Part shown: positions 7,861 through 16,336 of the stretch, piece after piece | Layout: every line of letters starts with the position of its first letter | Position numbering within the stretch: position 1 is the stretch's first letter | Origin: a bacterium | GTDB lineage: Bacteria > Bacillota > Clostridia > Lachnospirales > Lachnospiraceae | Assembly (NCBI GenBank): GCA_030539165.1 | Contig: JAUNSO010000004.1 | Location: 34,694 to 98,693 of the forward strand | Direction: 5' to 3' | Length of the DNA stretch: 64,000 nt | The notes under the pieces: generated by a model | Told to the model about the DNA's origin: nothing | Databases searched by the model: none | What the model saw: the letters and a program-made list of their open reading frames with translations, nothing else | Program-made: the position numbers and the translations under genes

Positions 7861-9396
7861 TTATCTCCTCTCATATTTTAAATCCAGTCCTTTATATCGG
7901 ATGGCTTCACTCAAATGTCGTTCACTGATGTGCTGCATGCCGTCCAGATCAGCGATGGTCCTCGCCACCTTGATGATCCTGTGATAGGAGCGTGCGCTCA
8001 GATGCAGCCGCTCAAAAACACTTTCCATCAGCTGCTGTTCCTTTCTGCCGAGTTCACAGTACTGCTTCAGTTCCCGTACCCCGAGATCTGCATTGAAACG
8101 AAATGCTGTTCCACGGTATCTCTCTGCCTGTCTGTCTCTGGCACGGCAGACCCGTTCCCGGATGGCTGCAGAGGATTCACTGCCTGTAGAGCAGGACAGC
8201 TCCTTATAAACCACCTTGGGAATATCAAGACAAATATCGATTCTGTCCAGAAGTGGACGAGAGAGCTTGCTCAGATACCGATGTACCTCCGGTTCGGCAC
8301 AGGTACACAGATTCAGATCGGGATAGTTTCCGCACGGACATGGGTTCATGGCGGAAATGAATAAAAAATCGGCTGGATATGTATAGGTTCCGTGACTTCG
8401 TGTGATGCGTATTTCCCGATCCTCCATCGGCTGCCGCAGGATTTCCAGTGTTGTACGTTTGAACTCCGGCAGTTCATCCATGAACAGAATTCCCCGATGC
8501 GCCATGCTGATGCCTCCAGGCCTTGGAACATTGCCGCATCCGGCCAGTGCTTTGTCAGTAATCGTGTGATGCGGTGCCACGAATGGCCGTTTTGTAATCA
8601 GTCCCTCCTCGCGATGCAGCATTCCGGATACGCTGTAGATCTTGGATACCTCCAGACACTCCTCCATGGACATCGGCGGCAGTATGGATGGCATACATTT
8701 TGAAAGCATCGTCTTGCCTGCTCCGGGCGGACCAATCATCAGTACATTATGAAAGCCTGCAGCCGCGACCTCAAGACCTCTCTTAGCCGCGGTCTGCCCT
8801 TGTATATCCATAAAATCATACTGCTGCAGCCCTCTGTCCCTCTCATCTGAGGAGGCCGGTCTGCAGCCTTCCGGAGCAATTGTCCTGATTCCTCTCAGAT
8901 AATCAAATGTTTCTGTCAGACTGGTGACCCCGATCACCTCAATGCCATCGATCACTGCGCCTTCGCCGGCATTATCCTTTGGTACGATACACCTCCTGTA
9001 CCCGTTCTCCGCTGCACCGATCACAATGGGCAGGATCCCGTTCACTGCACTGACCCTCCCATCCAGTCCCAGTTCTCCAATGATCAGAGTCTGTTTCAAA
9101 TCTGCCTGTTTCAGCAGCTCCATTGCCTGCAGGATGGCCACGGCAATCGGCAGATCAAATGCCGCTCCCTGTTTTCTGATGTTGGCAGGTGACAAATTGA
9201 CTGTAATGTGTTTTGCAGGAATGGATATCCCGCTGTTTCCGAGGGCAGTCCGAACCCTTTCCCTGGCCTCTCTGACCTCACTTCCAAGAAACCCGACCAT
9301 ATCAAACGCCGGCATGCCCGATGAGATATCCACCTCGACATTGACCATATAACTGTCCAGTCCCCTGAGTGCTCCTGACATAATACTACTATACAT
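7861..9396 (-). CDS. comM: YifB/ComM family Mg-chelatase-like AAA+ ATPase
   Basis: ComM-type proteins are hexameric helicases that extend heteroduplex branches during recombination of transformed DNA. The 511-residue protein has an N-terminal Lon-protease-like domain (GMPAFDMVGFLGSEVREARE, HITVNLSPANIRKQGAAFDL). The Mg-chelatase ATPase follows, with Walker A IGPPGAGKTMLSK near residue 210 and Walker B GILFMDELPEF, and a CPCGNYPDLNLCTC metal-binding insert near 350. I chose the ATG at 9396 because AGAAAGGAG lies 5-6 nt upstream; an in-frame ATG 30 bp earlier has no RBS. Confidence 0.93.
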   Translation of the reverse strand: MYSSIMSGALRGLDSYMVNVEVDISSGMPAFDMVGFLGSEVREARERVRTALGNSGISIPAKHITVNLSPANIRKQGAAFDLPIAVAILQAMELLKQADLKQTLIIGELGLDGRVSAVNGILPIVIGAAENGYRRCIVPKDNAGEGAVIDGIEVIGVTSLTETFDYLRGIRTIAPEGCRPASSDERDRGLQQYDFMDIQGQTAAKRGLEVAAAGFHNVLMIGPPGAGKTMLSKCMPSILPPMSMEECLEVSKIYSVSGMLHREEGLITKRPFVAPHHTITDKALAGCGNVPRPGGISMAHRGILFMDELPEFKRTTLEILRQPMEDREIRITRSHGTYTYPADFLFISAMNPCPCGNYPDLNLCTCAEPEVHRYLSKLSRPLLDRIDICLDIPKVVYKELSCSTGSESSAAIRERVCRARDRQAERYRGTAFRFNADLGVRELKQYCELGRKEQQLMESVFERLHLSARSYHRIIKVARTIADLDGMQHISERHLSEAIRYKGLDLKYERR

Positions 9397-9499
9397 TGCA
9401 TCTCCTTTCTGCACTGTCCTATGCACAAATCCATATTCAATTATGATCTTGGGAAATTATATCTGCTGCCGTGAACCGGCAATCTCTGATGGCATTTTG

Positions 9500-9518
9500 C
9501 GGGCGTATGATACGCCCG
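9500..9518. other. Hairpin between the peptide genes and comM
   Basis: CGGGCGTA and TACGCCCG form a perfect 8-bp stem with a 3-nt loop. No T run follows on the minus strand, so termination is doubtful. It may mark an RNA processing site or partial attenuator separating the peptide genes from comM. Confidence 0.5.
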
Positions 9519-9546
9519 TATGCCTATAGAATCATTCTCTTTTGTA

Positions 9547-9753
9547 CTATCTGATAACTTCGATTTTTCGTCCCGGAATCCTGCTTTCTGCAGCACCTGC
9601 TGCCGCAACATATGCCAGATCATCCTCACTCATTTCATGAATGACCTGCTCGGGCATCGTCTGATGTCTCGTCTCCCGCATCTTTTGGCGGATCTTGTCC
9701 TTTGTCTCTTGATTCTCCGAAAAATCAGCTCGTTGAAATATATTACCGTTCAT
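9547..9753 (-). CDS. Short leader-like peptide, possible RiPP precursor
   Basis: This 68-residue peptide is not recognised. It has a charged N-terminal half and then EMSEDDLAYVAAAG, which resembles the recognition part of Nif11/NHLP-type or double-glycine leaders (LSDEDLxxVxGG) with Gly-Gly replaced by Ala-Gly. What follows is a 14-residue tail, AAESRIPGRKIEVI plus Arg, with no Cys, Ser-rich or Thr-rich core. The ATG has GAAAGGAGTATATT upstream and lies 39 bp after the 58-residue peptide gene, so both share a transcript. No maturase, peptidase-transporter or immunity gene is adjacent. It could instead be a regulatory partner of the sigma factor. Confidence 0.6.
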   Translation of the reverse strand: MNGNIFQRADFSENQETKDKIRQKMRETRHQTMPEQVIHEMSEDDLAYVAAAGAAESRIPGRKIEVIR

Positions 9754-9792
9754 AATATACTCCTTTCTTCGCAGGCTGAATCAACCAGTATT

Positions 9793-9969
9793 TTATGCTT
9801 TCTGAAGATTCGGATTTTTGCGTCCGCATACACACTCCAACACATCGAATCTGTTTTTACGGCCGCAGCTGCATGTCCAGTCTCCACCTGCTGACTGTGC
9901 AACTGTTCTGGCAATTCTCTTACCTCCGTCAACCTTTTCTAACTCATCATCATTCAATAACTCTGCCAT
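9793..9969 (-). CDS. Double-glycine leader peptide with Cys pairs (bacteriocin/RiPP-like)
   Basis: The product is 58 residues. It starts MAELLNDDELEKVDGG, a textbook double-glycine leader of the kind cleaved by C39 peptidase ABC transporters. The remainder carries DWTCSCGRKN and ECVCGRKNP, two CxCG pairs spaced like a small zinc ribbon or a disulfide pair. The RBS is GGAGG, 8 nt before the ATG. A promoter-like sequence precedes it and the ECF sigma gene is directly upstream. The CxCG plus Asn/Pro pattern resembles the zinc ribbons of the SPFH protein at 53256-54590, so the mature part may fold around zinc. Bacteriocin, signal or small regulator are all possible. Confidence 0.7.
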   Translation of the reverse strand: MAELLNDDELEKVDGGKRIARTVAQSAGGDWTCSCGRKNRFDVLECVCGRKNPNLQKA

Positions 9970-10020
9970 TTTGTTTACCTCCTAATCTGTATCATTGCAT
10001 AATATTAAAACCATCACTTA

Positions 10021-10049
10021 TTCATACGATCCTAACTCAAAAATGTCAC
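10021..10049 (-). promoter_or_regulatory. Predicted promoter of the peptide operon
   Basis: The minus strand reads GTGACA, 17 bp, TATGAA, about 50 bp upstream of the 58-residue peptide start and overlapping the end of the sigma gene. Its spacer and -10 region share TGAGTYAG and TATGAA with the sigma gene promoter, suggesting common control. Confidence 0.45.
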
Positions 10050-10051
10050 AC

Positions 10052-10567
10052 CTAAAATTCAGATGACTCCAGCTCTGCAAAATCCTCCGGCCTCATGGAA
10101 CTGCGAAGCTTGTGCATGATGCGTGACATCTTGGTAGATACAGCCGTTTCAGTCATTCCGAGCAAATCTGCGATCTGCTTATTTTTCATATCCTCATAAA
10201 ACCGCAGGAAAACCAATTCACGCTCTGCCTCATTCAATGTCTTTAGTAGTCGATAAACCTCTTTGTTTGTTTCCTCGCGAATGAGCTGTTCCTCGCCCTC
10301 GAACTCCACACAGCCCTCGTACTCCATCTCCTCGGTAGAAGCCATCGGCTTATTCATACGATAATAATCCGTCAGTGTATTCTGTGCAATTGTATAGAGC
10401 CAGGTTGAGAAGGAAGCCTTTGATTCATCAAATGAGTTCCATCCTGCTACTACCTTGACGAACACACTGCTCACTATATCTTCCGTACGTTCCTTGTTCA
10501 TCAGCCGGTAATATACGTAGTGATAGATCTTTGGATAATACAGTTCATACATCTGGTCAATCTGCAT
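10052..10567 (-). CDS. ECF-type RNA polymerase sigma factor
   Basis: A group 4 sigma factor of 171 residues. Region 2 contains ELYYPKIYHYVYYRL, TEDIVSSVFVKV and FSTWLYTIAQNTLTDYYR (core binding and -10 recognition). Region 4 contains LNEAERELVFLRFYEDMKN and IADLLGMTETAVSTKMSRIM (helix-turn-helix, -35 recognition). I prefer the ATG at 10567, with AGAGGTGG upstream, over an in-frame GTG 12 bp earlier. No anti-sigma gene with a transmembrane domain is adjacent. Instead two short peptides follow directly, so the sigma factor may drive them or be controlled by them. Confidence 0.92.
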   Translation of the reverse strand: MQIDQMYELYYPKIYHYVYYRLMNKERTEDIVSSVFVKVVAGWNSFDESKASFSTWLYTIAQNTLTDYYRMNKPMASTEEMEYEGCVEFEGEEQLIREETNKEVYRLLKTLNEAERELVFLRFYEDMKNKQIADLLGMTETAVSTKMSRIMHKLRSSMRPEDFAELESSEF

Positions 10568-10602
10568 ACTGTTCTCCACCTCTTATCTACTTTAACTACT
10601 TC

Positions 10603-10631
10603 ATAATATCTGACTCATCAATTCTTGTCAA
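10603..10631 (-). promoter_or_regulatory. Predicted SigA-type promoter of the ECF sigma gene
   Basis: The minus strand reads TTGACA, 17 bp, TATTAT: a perfect -35 box and a near-perfect -10 box about 35 bp before the ATG. The -35 box overlaps the last codons of the upstream O-ligase-like gene. Confidence 0.65.
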
Positions 10632-12174
10632 CCGCAAGATACCGGACTCCCATCCCGGCCAGAATAAAGATTAACGGTGTACACATCACCTGCTGGTAAC
10701 AGAAAAAATTATGAATCATGTAGGAAAAAATGCAGGCCGCAGCAGCTGTCGTCATAATGTGTCTGTCATCATCCTCCAGTAGCCGGATCAATGCACTGAC
10801 AAAAAAGCCAAGGTATGCAGTCAGTCCAAGCAGACCATGATTCAGCAGCATATTCAGCCACTCGTTATGTGCATTGGCTAAAACGCTCTGACCAAATACC
10901 GGTGCCACCTCATTTCGATAGTGATCATACAGATAAAGTGCATAGCAGTCCGAGCCTGTCCCTGCCAGCTTTTCCTTCAGTGGGTATTCCATAAACATCT
11001 TCACAGACAGAGACCATGTAAATCCCCTTTGATTGCCCCAGCTGTGATTGAATACAAGGTACGGAACCTCATACAGTCCCTTCAGAAAATCCGGAAGCCA
11101 TCCATTTGTGGTCAATATGATCAGTCCGATGCCAAGCACCAGACACACTCCCGTCAGTAACGCCGCCACATCCCGGATCCAGCCGACAGAAGCAATATCA
11201 AATCCATATCGGTCTTCCTCATACATCAGCAGACTATACAGGAGGATGAGGGCTGCCAATACCATCCAGAGACTGACGTGCTGTGACCAGAACAACGATA
11301 GCGGATCCAGAGAAACCACTCTGTCCGGAAAGGCCAGCTGCAGCAGTCCCACGACTCTCATCGTGCCGAGTCCCAGAATCACGACCTCCAGTAGTCTGCG
11401 AAAATCCTTCGTGGAATCAAGAGACAAAAAGAACAACACCACCCAGACAGTCACAAGCGCTGCGAATGCACTGTCACTGTTCTGTGTGACCAGAGATGCA
11501 TAGCCAATCATACAGTAGATGCCAAGACAAATCCTCTGCCGCCGCTCATCACAGTACCAGAAGAGTATCATACCGATCGGAAGTACCGTACATAAAAATC
11601 CTGAGTACCAGGTTGCCTGTCCTACTGTTGTCAAAAACTGAATATAGTAATAGTCCTGCAGCCCCTCATACAGAGCCAGCGGATCAATGCAAAAGCGGTG
11701 CAGCACAGCAAGCAGAAATGTGATGGCAGAGGACACCCCTGCAATCCATAAAAATTTATTCAGCAGATCTTTGATCCAATATCTGGATACCAGGAAATAC
11801 AGGAGTACAAACGATAACTGGCTCAAGACCCCCATATACCAGCCCTTGTATCCTTTTAGCGCATCTGTCTGATAACCGCTGAGAGCATAACTGATTATGA
11901 CTGCTGCTGCATAGCCCAGTGCAAACCAGTCCGTCACTGCTAATTTTCCGGGCAAGGCTCTGATATCAGCTGCCAGTCTGCCGGCACGACGCTCTTTGAT
12001 ACACCAGGACACCAGCATAACAAGTCCTATGACACCTGCTCCTATCGCCAGTATCCACGTCAGTCTCTCGTACAGCGCAAATTTAAACTCTCCCATATCA
12101 TAGTATTGATTATGATACAGCAGAGGCAATACAGCAAAAAGTGCCAATACATAGCACGAGACCAGCAGACTCAT
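10618..12174 (-). CDS. O-antigen ligase/polymerase-like integral membrane protein
   Basis: A 518-residue protein with about 11-13 predicted membrane segments. It carries the Wzy_C/O-antigen-ligase hallmark NAHNEWLNMLLNHGLLGL near residue 435, within a large extracytoplasmic loop. Such proteins transfer or polymerise lipid-linked glycans onto an acceptor outside the membrane. The ATG at 12174 overlaps the stop of the PilT-like gene (ATGA) and has GGGGGAGGAAATC upstream; earlier in-frame starts lie inside the PilT gene. Grouping with a PilT-like protein recalls pilin glycosyltransferases of the same superfamily, but no pilin gene is nearby, so the substrate is unknown. Confidence 0.82.
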   Translation of the reverse strand: MSLLVSCYVLALFAVLPLLYHNQYYDMGEFKFALYERLTWILAIGAGVIGLVMLVSWCIKERRAGRLAADIRALPGKLAVTDWFALGYAAAVIISYALSGYQTDALKGYKGWYMGVLSQLSFVLLYFLVSRYWIKDLLNKFLWIAGVSSAITFLLAVLHRFCIDPLALYEGLQDYYYIQFLTTVGQATWYSGFLCTVLPIGMILFWYCDERRQRICLGIYCMIGYASLVTQNSDSAFAALVTVWVVLFFLSLDSTKDFRRLLEVVILGLGTMRVVGLLQLAFPDRVVSLDPLSLFWSQHVSLWMVLAALILLYSLLMYEEDRYGFDIASVGWIRDVAALLTGVCLVLGIGLIILTTNGWLPDFLKGLYEVPYLVFNHSWGNQRGFTWSLSVKMFMEYPLKEKLAGTGSDCYALYLYDHYRNEVAPVFGQSVLANAHNEWLNMLLNHGLLGLTAYLGFFVSALIRLLEDDDRHIMTTAAAACIFSYMIHNFFCYQQVMCTPLIFILAGMGVRYLAVDKN

Positions 12175-13241
12175 CGAATGATTTCCTCCCCCAGCACACT
12201 CAGCACACGATCCTTGTCCATGGCAAATCGCACTGCATATCCGGTTGAAATCCTGCCCTCTCTGCACAGCTCGATCAAAGAGTCATCCATCAGGCACATC
12301 CCTGTTTCTCGTCCTTCCATGATCAGATTCGGTATTTCCTCCAGCATATCATCACGGACAGCCTCTCTGATCCTGTTATCTGCAATCATGACCTCAAATG
12401 CCGGCAGTCTTCCCTGTCCCTCTGCCAGAGGCACCAGCTGCTGTGATACGACAGCTGTCAGGATATTGGCCAGCTGCAGACGTACCTGCTCCTGTTCCTG
12501 TACAGGAAATGAATGTATCAGCTGCCTCAGTGTCTGACAGGCTCCGATGGCATGCATGCTGGTAATGACCAGACACCCTGCCTCTGCTGCTGCCAGTGCA
12601 ATACGAATCGTCTCTGTATCCGGCACGGTTCCGATATAGATCACATCAGGATCCTCCCGCAGGACAGACTGTAAGGCAGTCGCATAATTCTTCGTATCGA
12701 GACCTATTTCCCTCTGATTGATCATACATTTATCATGATGATGCATATACTCAATCGGATCTTCAAGCGTGATGATCAGGGATTCTTCTGTGTGATTGAT
12801 CCTGTCAATCAGAGCTGCGATCGTGGTAGACAGTCCGCTCCCTGCCGGTCCGGATACCAGGATCAGCCCCCTCTTTTTCCGGTGCAGATCCAAAAAAGCC
12901 TTTGGAATACCAAGATTTTCTGCTACTGAGAGATCATTTCCCATGATACGGACAGCCAGTGCAACTGTTCCACGCTGTCTGTATGCGCTCATTCTGTAAC
13001 GTCCCAGATTTGGAATAGAAAAAGACAGCTCCATCTCTCCACGTTCCTCAAAGCGCTCTCTTTGTTCCACAGACATAACACCGATCAATACCTCCAACGT
13101 ATCGCTCGGTGTCAGTTTTTCATATGACATGTTTTTCAATTTTCCATCTACACGCATCTTGGGCTGTACGCCCACGGACAGGTGCAGATCAGAGGCACCG
13201 CGAACAGCCGCCTCCTTTAGTAATTCACTTAACGCTATCAT
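12171..13241 (-). CDS. PilT-like secretion ATPase homologue lacking Walker A Lys and Walker B Glu
   Basis: The 356-residue protein is collinear with PilT, the pilus retraction motor: a PAS-like N-terminal domain, the Asp box LITLEDPIEY, and the ATPase core. However, Walker A reads GPAGSGLSTT (codon CTG), so the invariant Lys is Leu. The Walker B region reads VIYIGTVPD where PilT has VGEMRD, so the catalytic Glu is Thr. The His box is TSMHA instead of GTLHT. I infer a pseudo-ATPase or at best a very weak nucleotide binder that could act as a scaffold or a modulator of another hexamer. Stop-start ATGA overlaps join it to both neighbours. Confidence 0.88.
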   Translation of the reverse strand: MIALSELLKEAAVRGASDLHLSVGVQPKMRVDGKLKNMSYEKLTPSDTLEVLIGVMSVEQRERFEERGEMELSFSIPNLGRYRMSAYRQRGTVALAVRIMGNDLSVAENLGIPKAFLDLHRKKRGLILVSGPAGSGLSTTIAALIDRINHTEESLIITLEDPIEYMHHHDKCMINQREIGLDTKNYATALQSVLREDPDVIYIGTVPDTETIRIALAAAEAGCLVITSMHAIGACQTLRQLIHSFPVQEQEQVRLQLANILTAVVSQQLVPLAEGQGRLPAFEVMIADNRIREAVRDDMLEEIPNLIMEGRETGMCLMDDSLIELCREGRISTGYAVRFAMDKDRVLSVLGEEIIR

Positions 13242-14380
13242 TTCTGTACTGCCTCCAGATCAGGTGTCGCCTGCTGATCTGCCAGACCAAACTGTTGTGC
13301 GACGTCCATATTCATGATATGTCTGTTGTCCAGAGTCTTCATAATATCTTTAATCTCCAGATCAGCGTAAATCAGCTGCTGTCGCAGATCTATAATAGAA
13401 TTATCCTTAAACATCAGGATCATCGGCTTCAGGATGTCACTGTCATTTGCAGACAGCACCAGCCCCTTCTCACCATTCGACAGCTCCACGCAGCACCCTT
13501 CATTCAGGAAATTCACGCTGTTAATCAGTGCATCTACTACTGTCTCATCGAAAATCTCCGGATTCTGCATCAGATAACGCAGTGCCGCCACCTCTGAGGA
13601 TGGTTCATATCCATAGCTCATGGCCGTCATCGTATCAAACACCTCCGCAACAATCAATACCTTGGAGGTCTTCATGGTCTTTCCCATATCAAGCGGTTTT
13701 CCGCTTCTGAAGTTATCCAGCTGTATATAAGCCTGCTGTGCGATTCGTTTAATATTAGGTGAAAGTGAGCGGCATGCCTGTTCTATCGTATCCAACCCGT
13801 TCAGTTCGCAGTGACGGATCTTTGCCCGGTCACTATCATCCATCCGGTCACCCTTTTTCAGTAATGTGTCCTCTATGCTGAGCTTGCCGATATCGTGTAC
13901 AATCGCTGCCTCCAGCGTATCCTTCATTTCCTCGTAGAACAGGTTCAGCTTATGTGTCATCAATGCACATAAAACAGCCACATTGAGTGAATGCTTGAAA
14001 ACATAGTCCTCATTGCTTCGCAGGTTCTGTACAAAATTAATTTTACGATCCAGATGTCCGTAATCCTTTATGATTGTATCGGCTATCGTCGGCAGTTTCT
14101 GATATTTCTGTTTATCGCGAATCGTCAGCAACTCTTCCTGTATGGAAAACACACACATTGTCTGGAAACGTTCAAAATTAATATCATCCTGTGTCATGGG
14201 CGGGAGCGGCTCTGCCGGCTCCAATATGTAGATACCGATCAGACCGAAATTCTTGACGGATTCGATTCCCTGTGCCGTCAGCTTGGAATTTCTCTCATAA
14301 AGCAATACACCCTTTTTGTTATAGATTGGCTTTGCCAATCTCATGCCGATTTTCAGATCCTCCTGTTTGATAAATAACAT
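13238..14380 (-). CDS. HD-GYP family protein, degenerate at the GYP motif
   Basis: HD-GYP proteins hydrolyse c-di-GMP through a metal site. This 380-residue homologue has an N-terminal DUF3391-like region (residues 1-70). The HD core includes KHSLNVAVLCALM, AAIVHDIGKLSIED, DTLLKKGDRMDDSDRAKI and RHCELNG. Where active members have HHExxDGxGYP, this one reads AQQAYIQLDNFRSGKPLD, losing both His and the GYP signature. The later DVFDTMTAMSYGYEPS is retained. I infer loss or strong change of phosphodiesterase activity and a possible shift to a binding role. It overlaps the PilT-like gene by 4 bp. The RBS is AGGAGGGG. Confidence 0.85.
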   Translation of the reverse strand: MLFIKQEDLKIGMRLAKPIYNKKGVLLYERNSKLTAQGIESVKNFGLIGIYILEPAEPLPPMTQDDINFERFQTMCVFSIQEELLTIRDKQKYQKLPTIADTIIKDYGHLDRKINFVQNLRSNEDYVFKHSLNVAVLCALMTHKLNLFYEEMKDTLEAAIVHDIGKLSIEDTLLKKGDRMDDSDRAKIRHCELNGLDTIEQACRSLSPNIKRIAQQAYIQLDNFRSGKPLDMGKTMKTSKVLIVAEVFDTMTAMSYGYEPSSEVAALRYLMQNPEIFDETVVDALINSVNFLNEGCCVELSNGEKGLVLSANDSDILKPMILMFKDNSIIDLRQQLIYADLEIKDIMKTLDNRHIMNMDVAQQFGLADQQATPDLEAVQK

Positions 14381-14410
14381 ATCCGTTCCCCTCCTGTGTG
14401 CTCTCCGACA

Positions 14411-15640
14411 CTACTGCTCCATCTTTCCCCTTAGTACTTCCAATGCTTTCTGCAGCTGATTATCTTCCTCATGGGTAAAGGTCGGTTTTTCAGCCAGACT
14501 TTCATCCAGAGGTTCCTGTATATCCGGCTCTACACCTTCTCCGTGTATGCATACGCCACTCGGCAGATAATACTCTGCTACCGTCAGTTTGATTGCTTCT
14601 CCATCTCCGATGTCTATGATATTCTGTACAATTCCTTTGCCAAATGTCTTCTCACCGATCAGAGTTCCCACCCCATAATCGCGGATACCGCCTGCAAATA
14701 TCTCTGAGGATGATGCAGAATGACCATTGACCAGTAATACCAGCGGAATATCAATGTCCTGCTGATCCTGAGACAGGTAGTCTCTCTCAGCGCCATTTTT
14801 ATCGACTGTATAAACAAGCTTCTCTCCGTCCGGTACAAAGATATCCAATACGTCACAGGCTGCCTGCACCAGTCCGCCGGGATTATCTCTGACATCAATC
14901 ACCAGCCCCTGCATTCCCTGCTTGCCAAGTTCATTAAATGTTTTCGCAAACTGTGAAGCCGTCAGCATATCCCATGACTCAATGATGATATAACCGATGT
15001 CATCCGACAGCATTTCTCCTGCGACTGATGGAATTTCTACCGTGCGGCGTTCCATATCGATCGTCACATAGTCCTCTATGCTCTTTCGCCAGACCCTGAC
15101 GGAAACCGGTGTTCCTTCCTCACCCTTGATCTTGGTCACGGTCGTGGACAGATCCAAATCTGTGACACTCTCACCGTTCACCTCCACAATGGCATCTCCT
15201 GCCAGCATGCCCGCCTCAGCGCTCGGACTGCCCTCATAGGTCTTCACCACCGTCACAAGCTTTGTGTCTATATCAGTGGTCAGGACTGCTCCAATGCCTG
15301 AATACTGGGCTGATGTGTCCTGATTGATCGCATCCATTTCCTCTGCCGTGTAATATGTAGAATATACATCATCCAGTCCCCACATCATTCCACGCAGCAG
15401 CCATTCCCGTACTGCGGTTTCATCCATATCATACAGATAATACTGATCAATCAGCTCCTGTATACCGTTGATTTTGTTTGTCAGGGGGGATGCCTTGACT
15501 TCGTCCTGCAGTGCCGCGATCTCATTTGAAGCAGTGACCGTCTCTCTTTTCAGACCAATCAAGACTGTTGTTTCACATGCAAGTGCCACCGCCAGAACGC
15601 CGATGGCAATTCCCATAGTTATTTTTTTCCAATCCTTCAT
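14411..15640 (-). CDS. S41 family C-terminal processing protease (CtpA-like)
   Basis: This 409-residue protease is exported and anchored by one N-terminal membrane segment ([20 protein letters not shown]). A PDZ domain (residues 90-190, [16 protein letters not shown]) is followed by the S41 catalytic domain. The Ser is in [19 protein letters not shown] and the Lys in [12 protein letters not shown]. It cleaves proteins at their C-terminus outside the membrane; relatives in spore formers include CtpB, which activates the SigK pathway. The start at 15640 overlaps the sigK stop (ATGA); an earlier in-frame start lies inside sigK. Coupling to sigK supports a sporulation role, which remains inference. 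Confidence 0.93.
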   Translation of the reverse strand: MKDWKKITMGIAIGVLAVALACETTVLIGLKRETVTASNEIAALQDEVKASPLTNKINGIQELIDQYYLYDMDETAVREWLLRGMMWGLDDVYSTYYTAEEMDAINQDTSAQYSGIGAVLTTDIDTKLVTVVKTYEGSPSAEAGMLAGDAIVEVNGESVTDLDLSTTVTKIKGEEGTPVSVRVWRKSIEDYVTIDMERRTVEIPSVAGEMLSDDIGYIIIESWDMLTASQFAKTFNELGKQGMQGLVIDVRDNPGGLVQAACDVLDIFVPDGEKLVYTVDKNGAERDYLSQDQQDIDIPLVLLVNGHSASSSEIFAGGIRDYGVGTLIGEKTFGKGIVQNIIDIGDGEAIKLTVAEYYLPSGVCIHGEGVEPDIQEPLDESLAEKPTFTHEEDNQLQKALEVLRGKMEQ

Positions 15641-16260
15641 TTTGAAAATGCCTCTCTTAACTTCCATAAAGCTTTCTTTTCGATCCTTGACACATAGCTT
15701 CTGGAAATACCAAGCTTCGCACCAATCTCTCTCTGCGTGCTTTCCTCCCCCTGGAAAAGTCCGTATCTGAGCCTTATGATTTCCTTTTCTCTATCTGTGA
15801 GTATCTTATCTACATAATCATACAACTTTTCTATATCGCTAGCAAGTTCCATTCTCTCGATAATATCTTCCGGCGGACTCTCAATGATGTCAAGGAGGCT
15901 GATTTCATTTCCCTCCTTGTCTGTCCCGATCGGTTCATGAATGGAGACATCCCTGCTGCTCTTTTTTCTGGTCCGGAACATCATCAGCAGTTCATTGTCA
16001 ATACATCGTGCTGCATAGGTGGCCAGTCTGCTGCCCTTATCTGCATCAAATGTCGTAACTGCCTTGATCAGTCCGATCGTACCTATAGAGATCAGATCCT
16101 CTGTATCTTCGCCAACAGACTGGTACTTTTTGACAATGTGGGCAACGAGCCGTAGATTCCGTTCTATTAAAATATCCTTCGCCTGTGCATCTCCCAGGCG
16201 ATAGCGCTCTACATAATCACGCTCTTCTTCCGCAGTCAGCGGTTTCTTGAAAGCTTTCAA
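15637..16260 (-). CDS. sigK: RNA polymerase sporulation sigma factor SigK
   Basis: SigK directs late mother-cell gene expression (coat and cortex). The 207-residue protein includes region 2 ([48 protein letters not shown]) and region 4 ([37 protein letters not shown]). It is uninterrupted, with no skin-type insertion, and has almost no pro-sequence before [16 protein letters not shown]. The start codon is TTG, placed after TTTGAGGTG. A SigE-like promoter lies 31-59 bp upstream. The SD lies in one arm of a possible long-range stem (AAAGGCAC with GTGCCTTT) and may be masked in longer transcripts. Confidence 0.94.
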   Translation of the reverse strand: MKAFKKPLTAEEERDYVERYRLGDAQAKDILIERNLRLVAHIVKKYQSVGEDTEDLISIGTIGLIKAVTTFDADKGSRLATYAARCIDNELLMMFRTRKKSSRDVSIHEPIGTDKEGNEISLLDIIESPPEDIIERMELASDIEKLYDYVDKILTDREKEIIRLRYGLFQGEESTQREIGAKLGISRSYVSRIEKKALWKLREAFSK

Positions 16261-16290
16261 AAAGGCACCTCAAAGCTACAGGTTTAATAC

Positions 16291-16319
16291 ATTGTATGAA
16301 ATCCCATGCTCCAAAGTGC
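16291..16319 (-). promoter_or_regulatory. SigE-like promoter of sigK
   Basis: The minus strand reads GCACTTT, 14 bp, CATACAAT. The -10 matches the SigE consensus (CATACAHT) and the -35 matches 5 of 7 positions of KMATATT with correct spacing. SigE control of sigK is established in Bacillus. Confidence 0.6.
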
Positions 16320-16336
16320 CTTTCCATGAAATTAAA

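Noticed and set aside
9500..9518. Terminator between the 68-residue peptide gene and comM
   Set aside because: The stem is good but no T tract follows on the minus strand, so it is listed only as a hairpin.
9750..9932. 60-codon minus-strand frame starting MTEVRELPEQ
   Set aside because: It overlaps the 58-residue double-glycine peptide gene in another frame, and that peptide has the better RBS and motif.
12830..12870. Sequencing error as cause of the PilT Walker A Leu
   Set aside because: Kept as a possibility, but the frame is intact and a second, independent motif (Walker B) is also altered, so a single base error is not enough.
15637..16260. Skin-type insertion in sigK
   Set aside because: The reading frame is continuous from region 2 to region 4.
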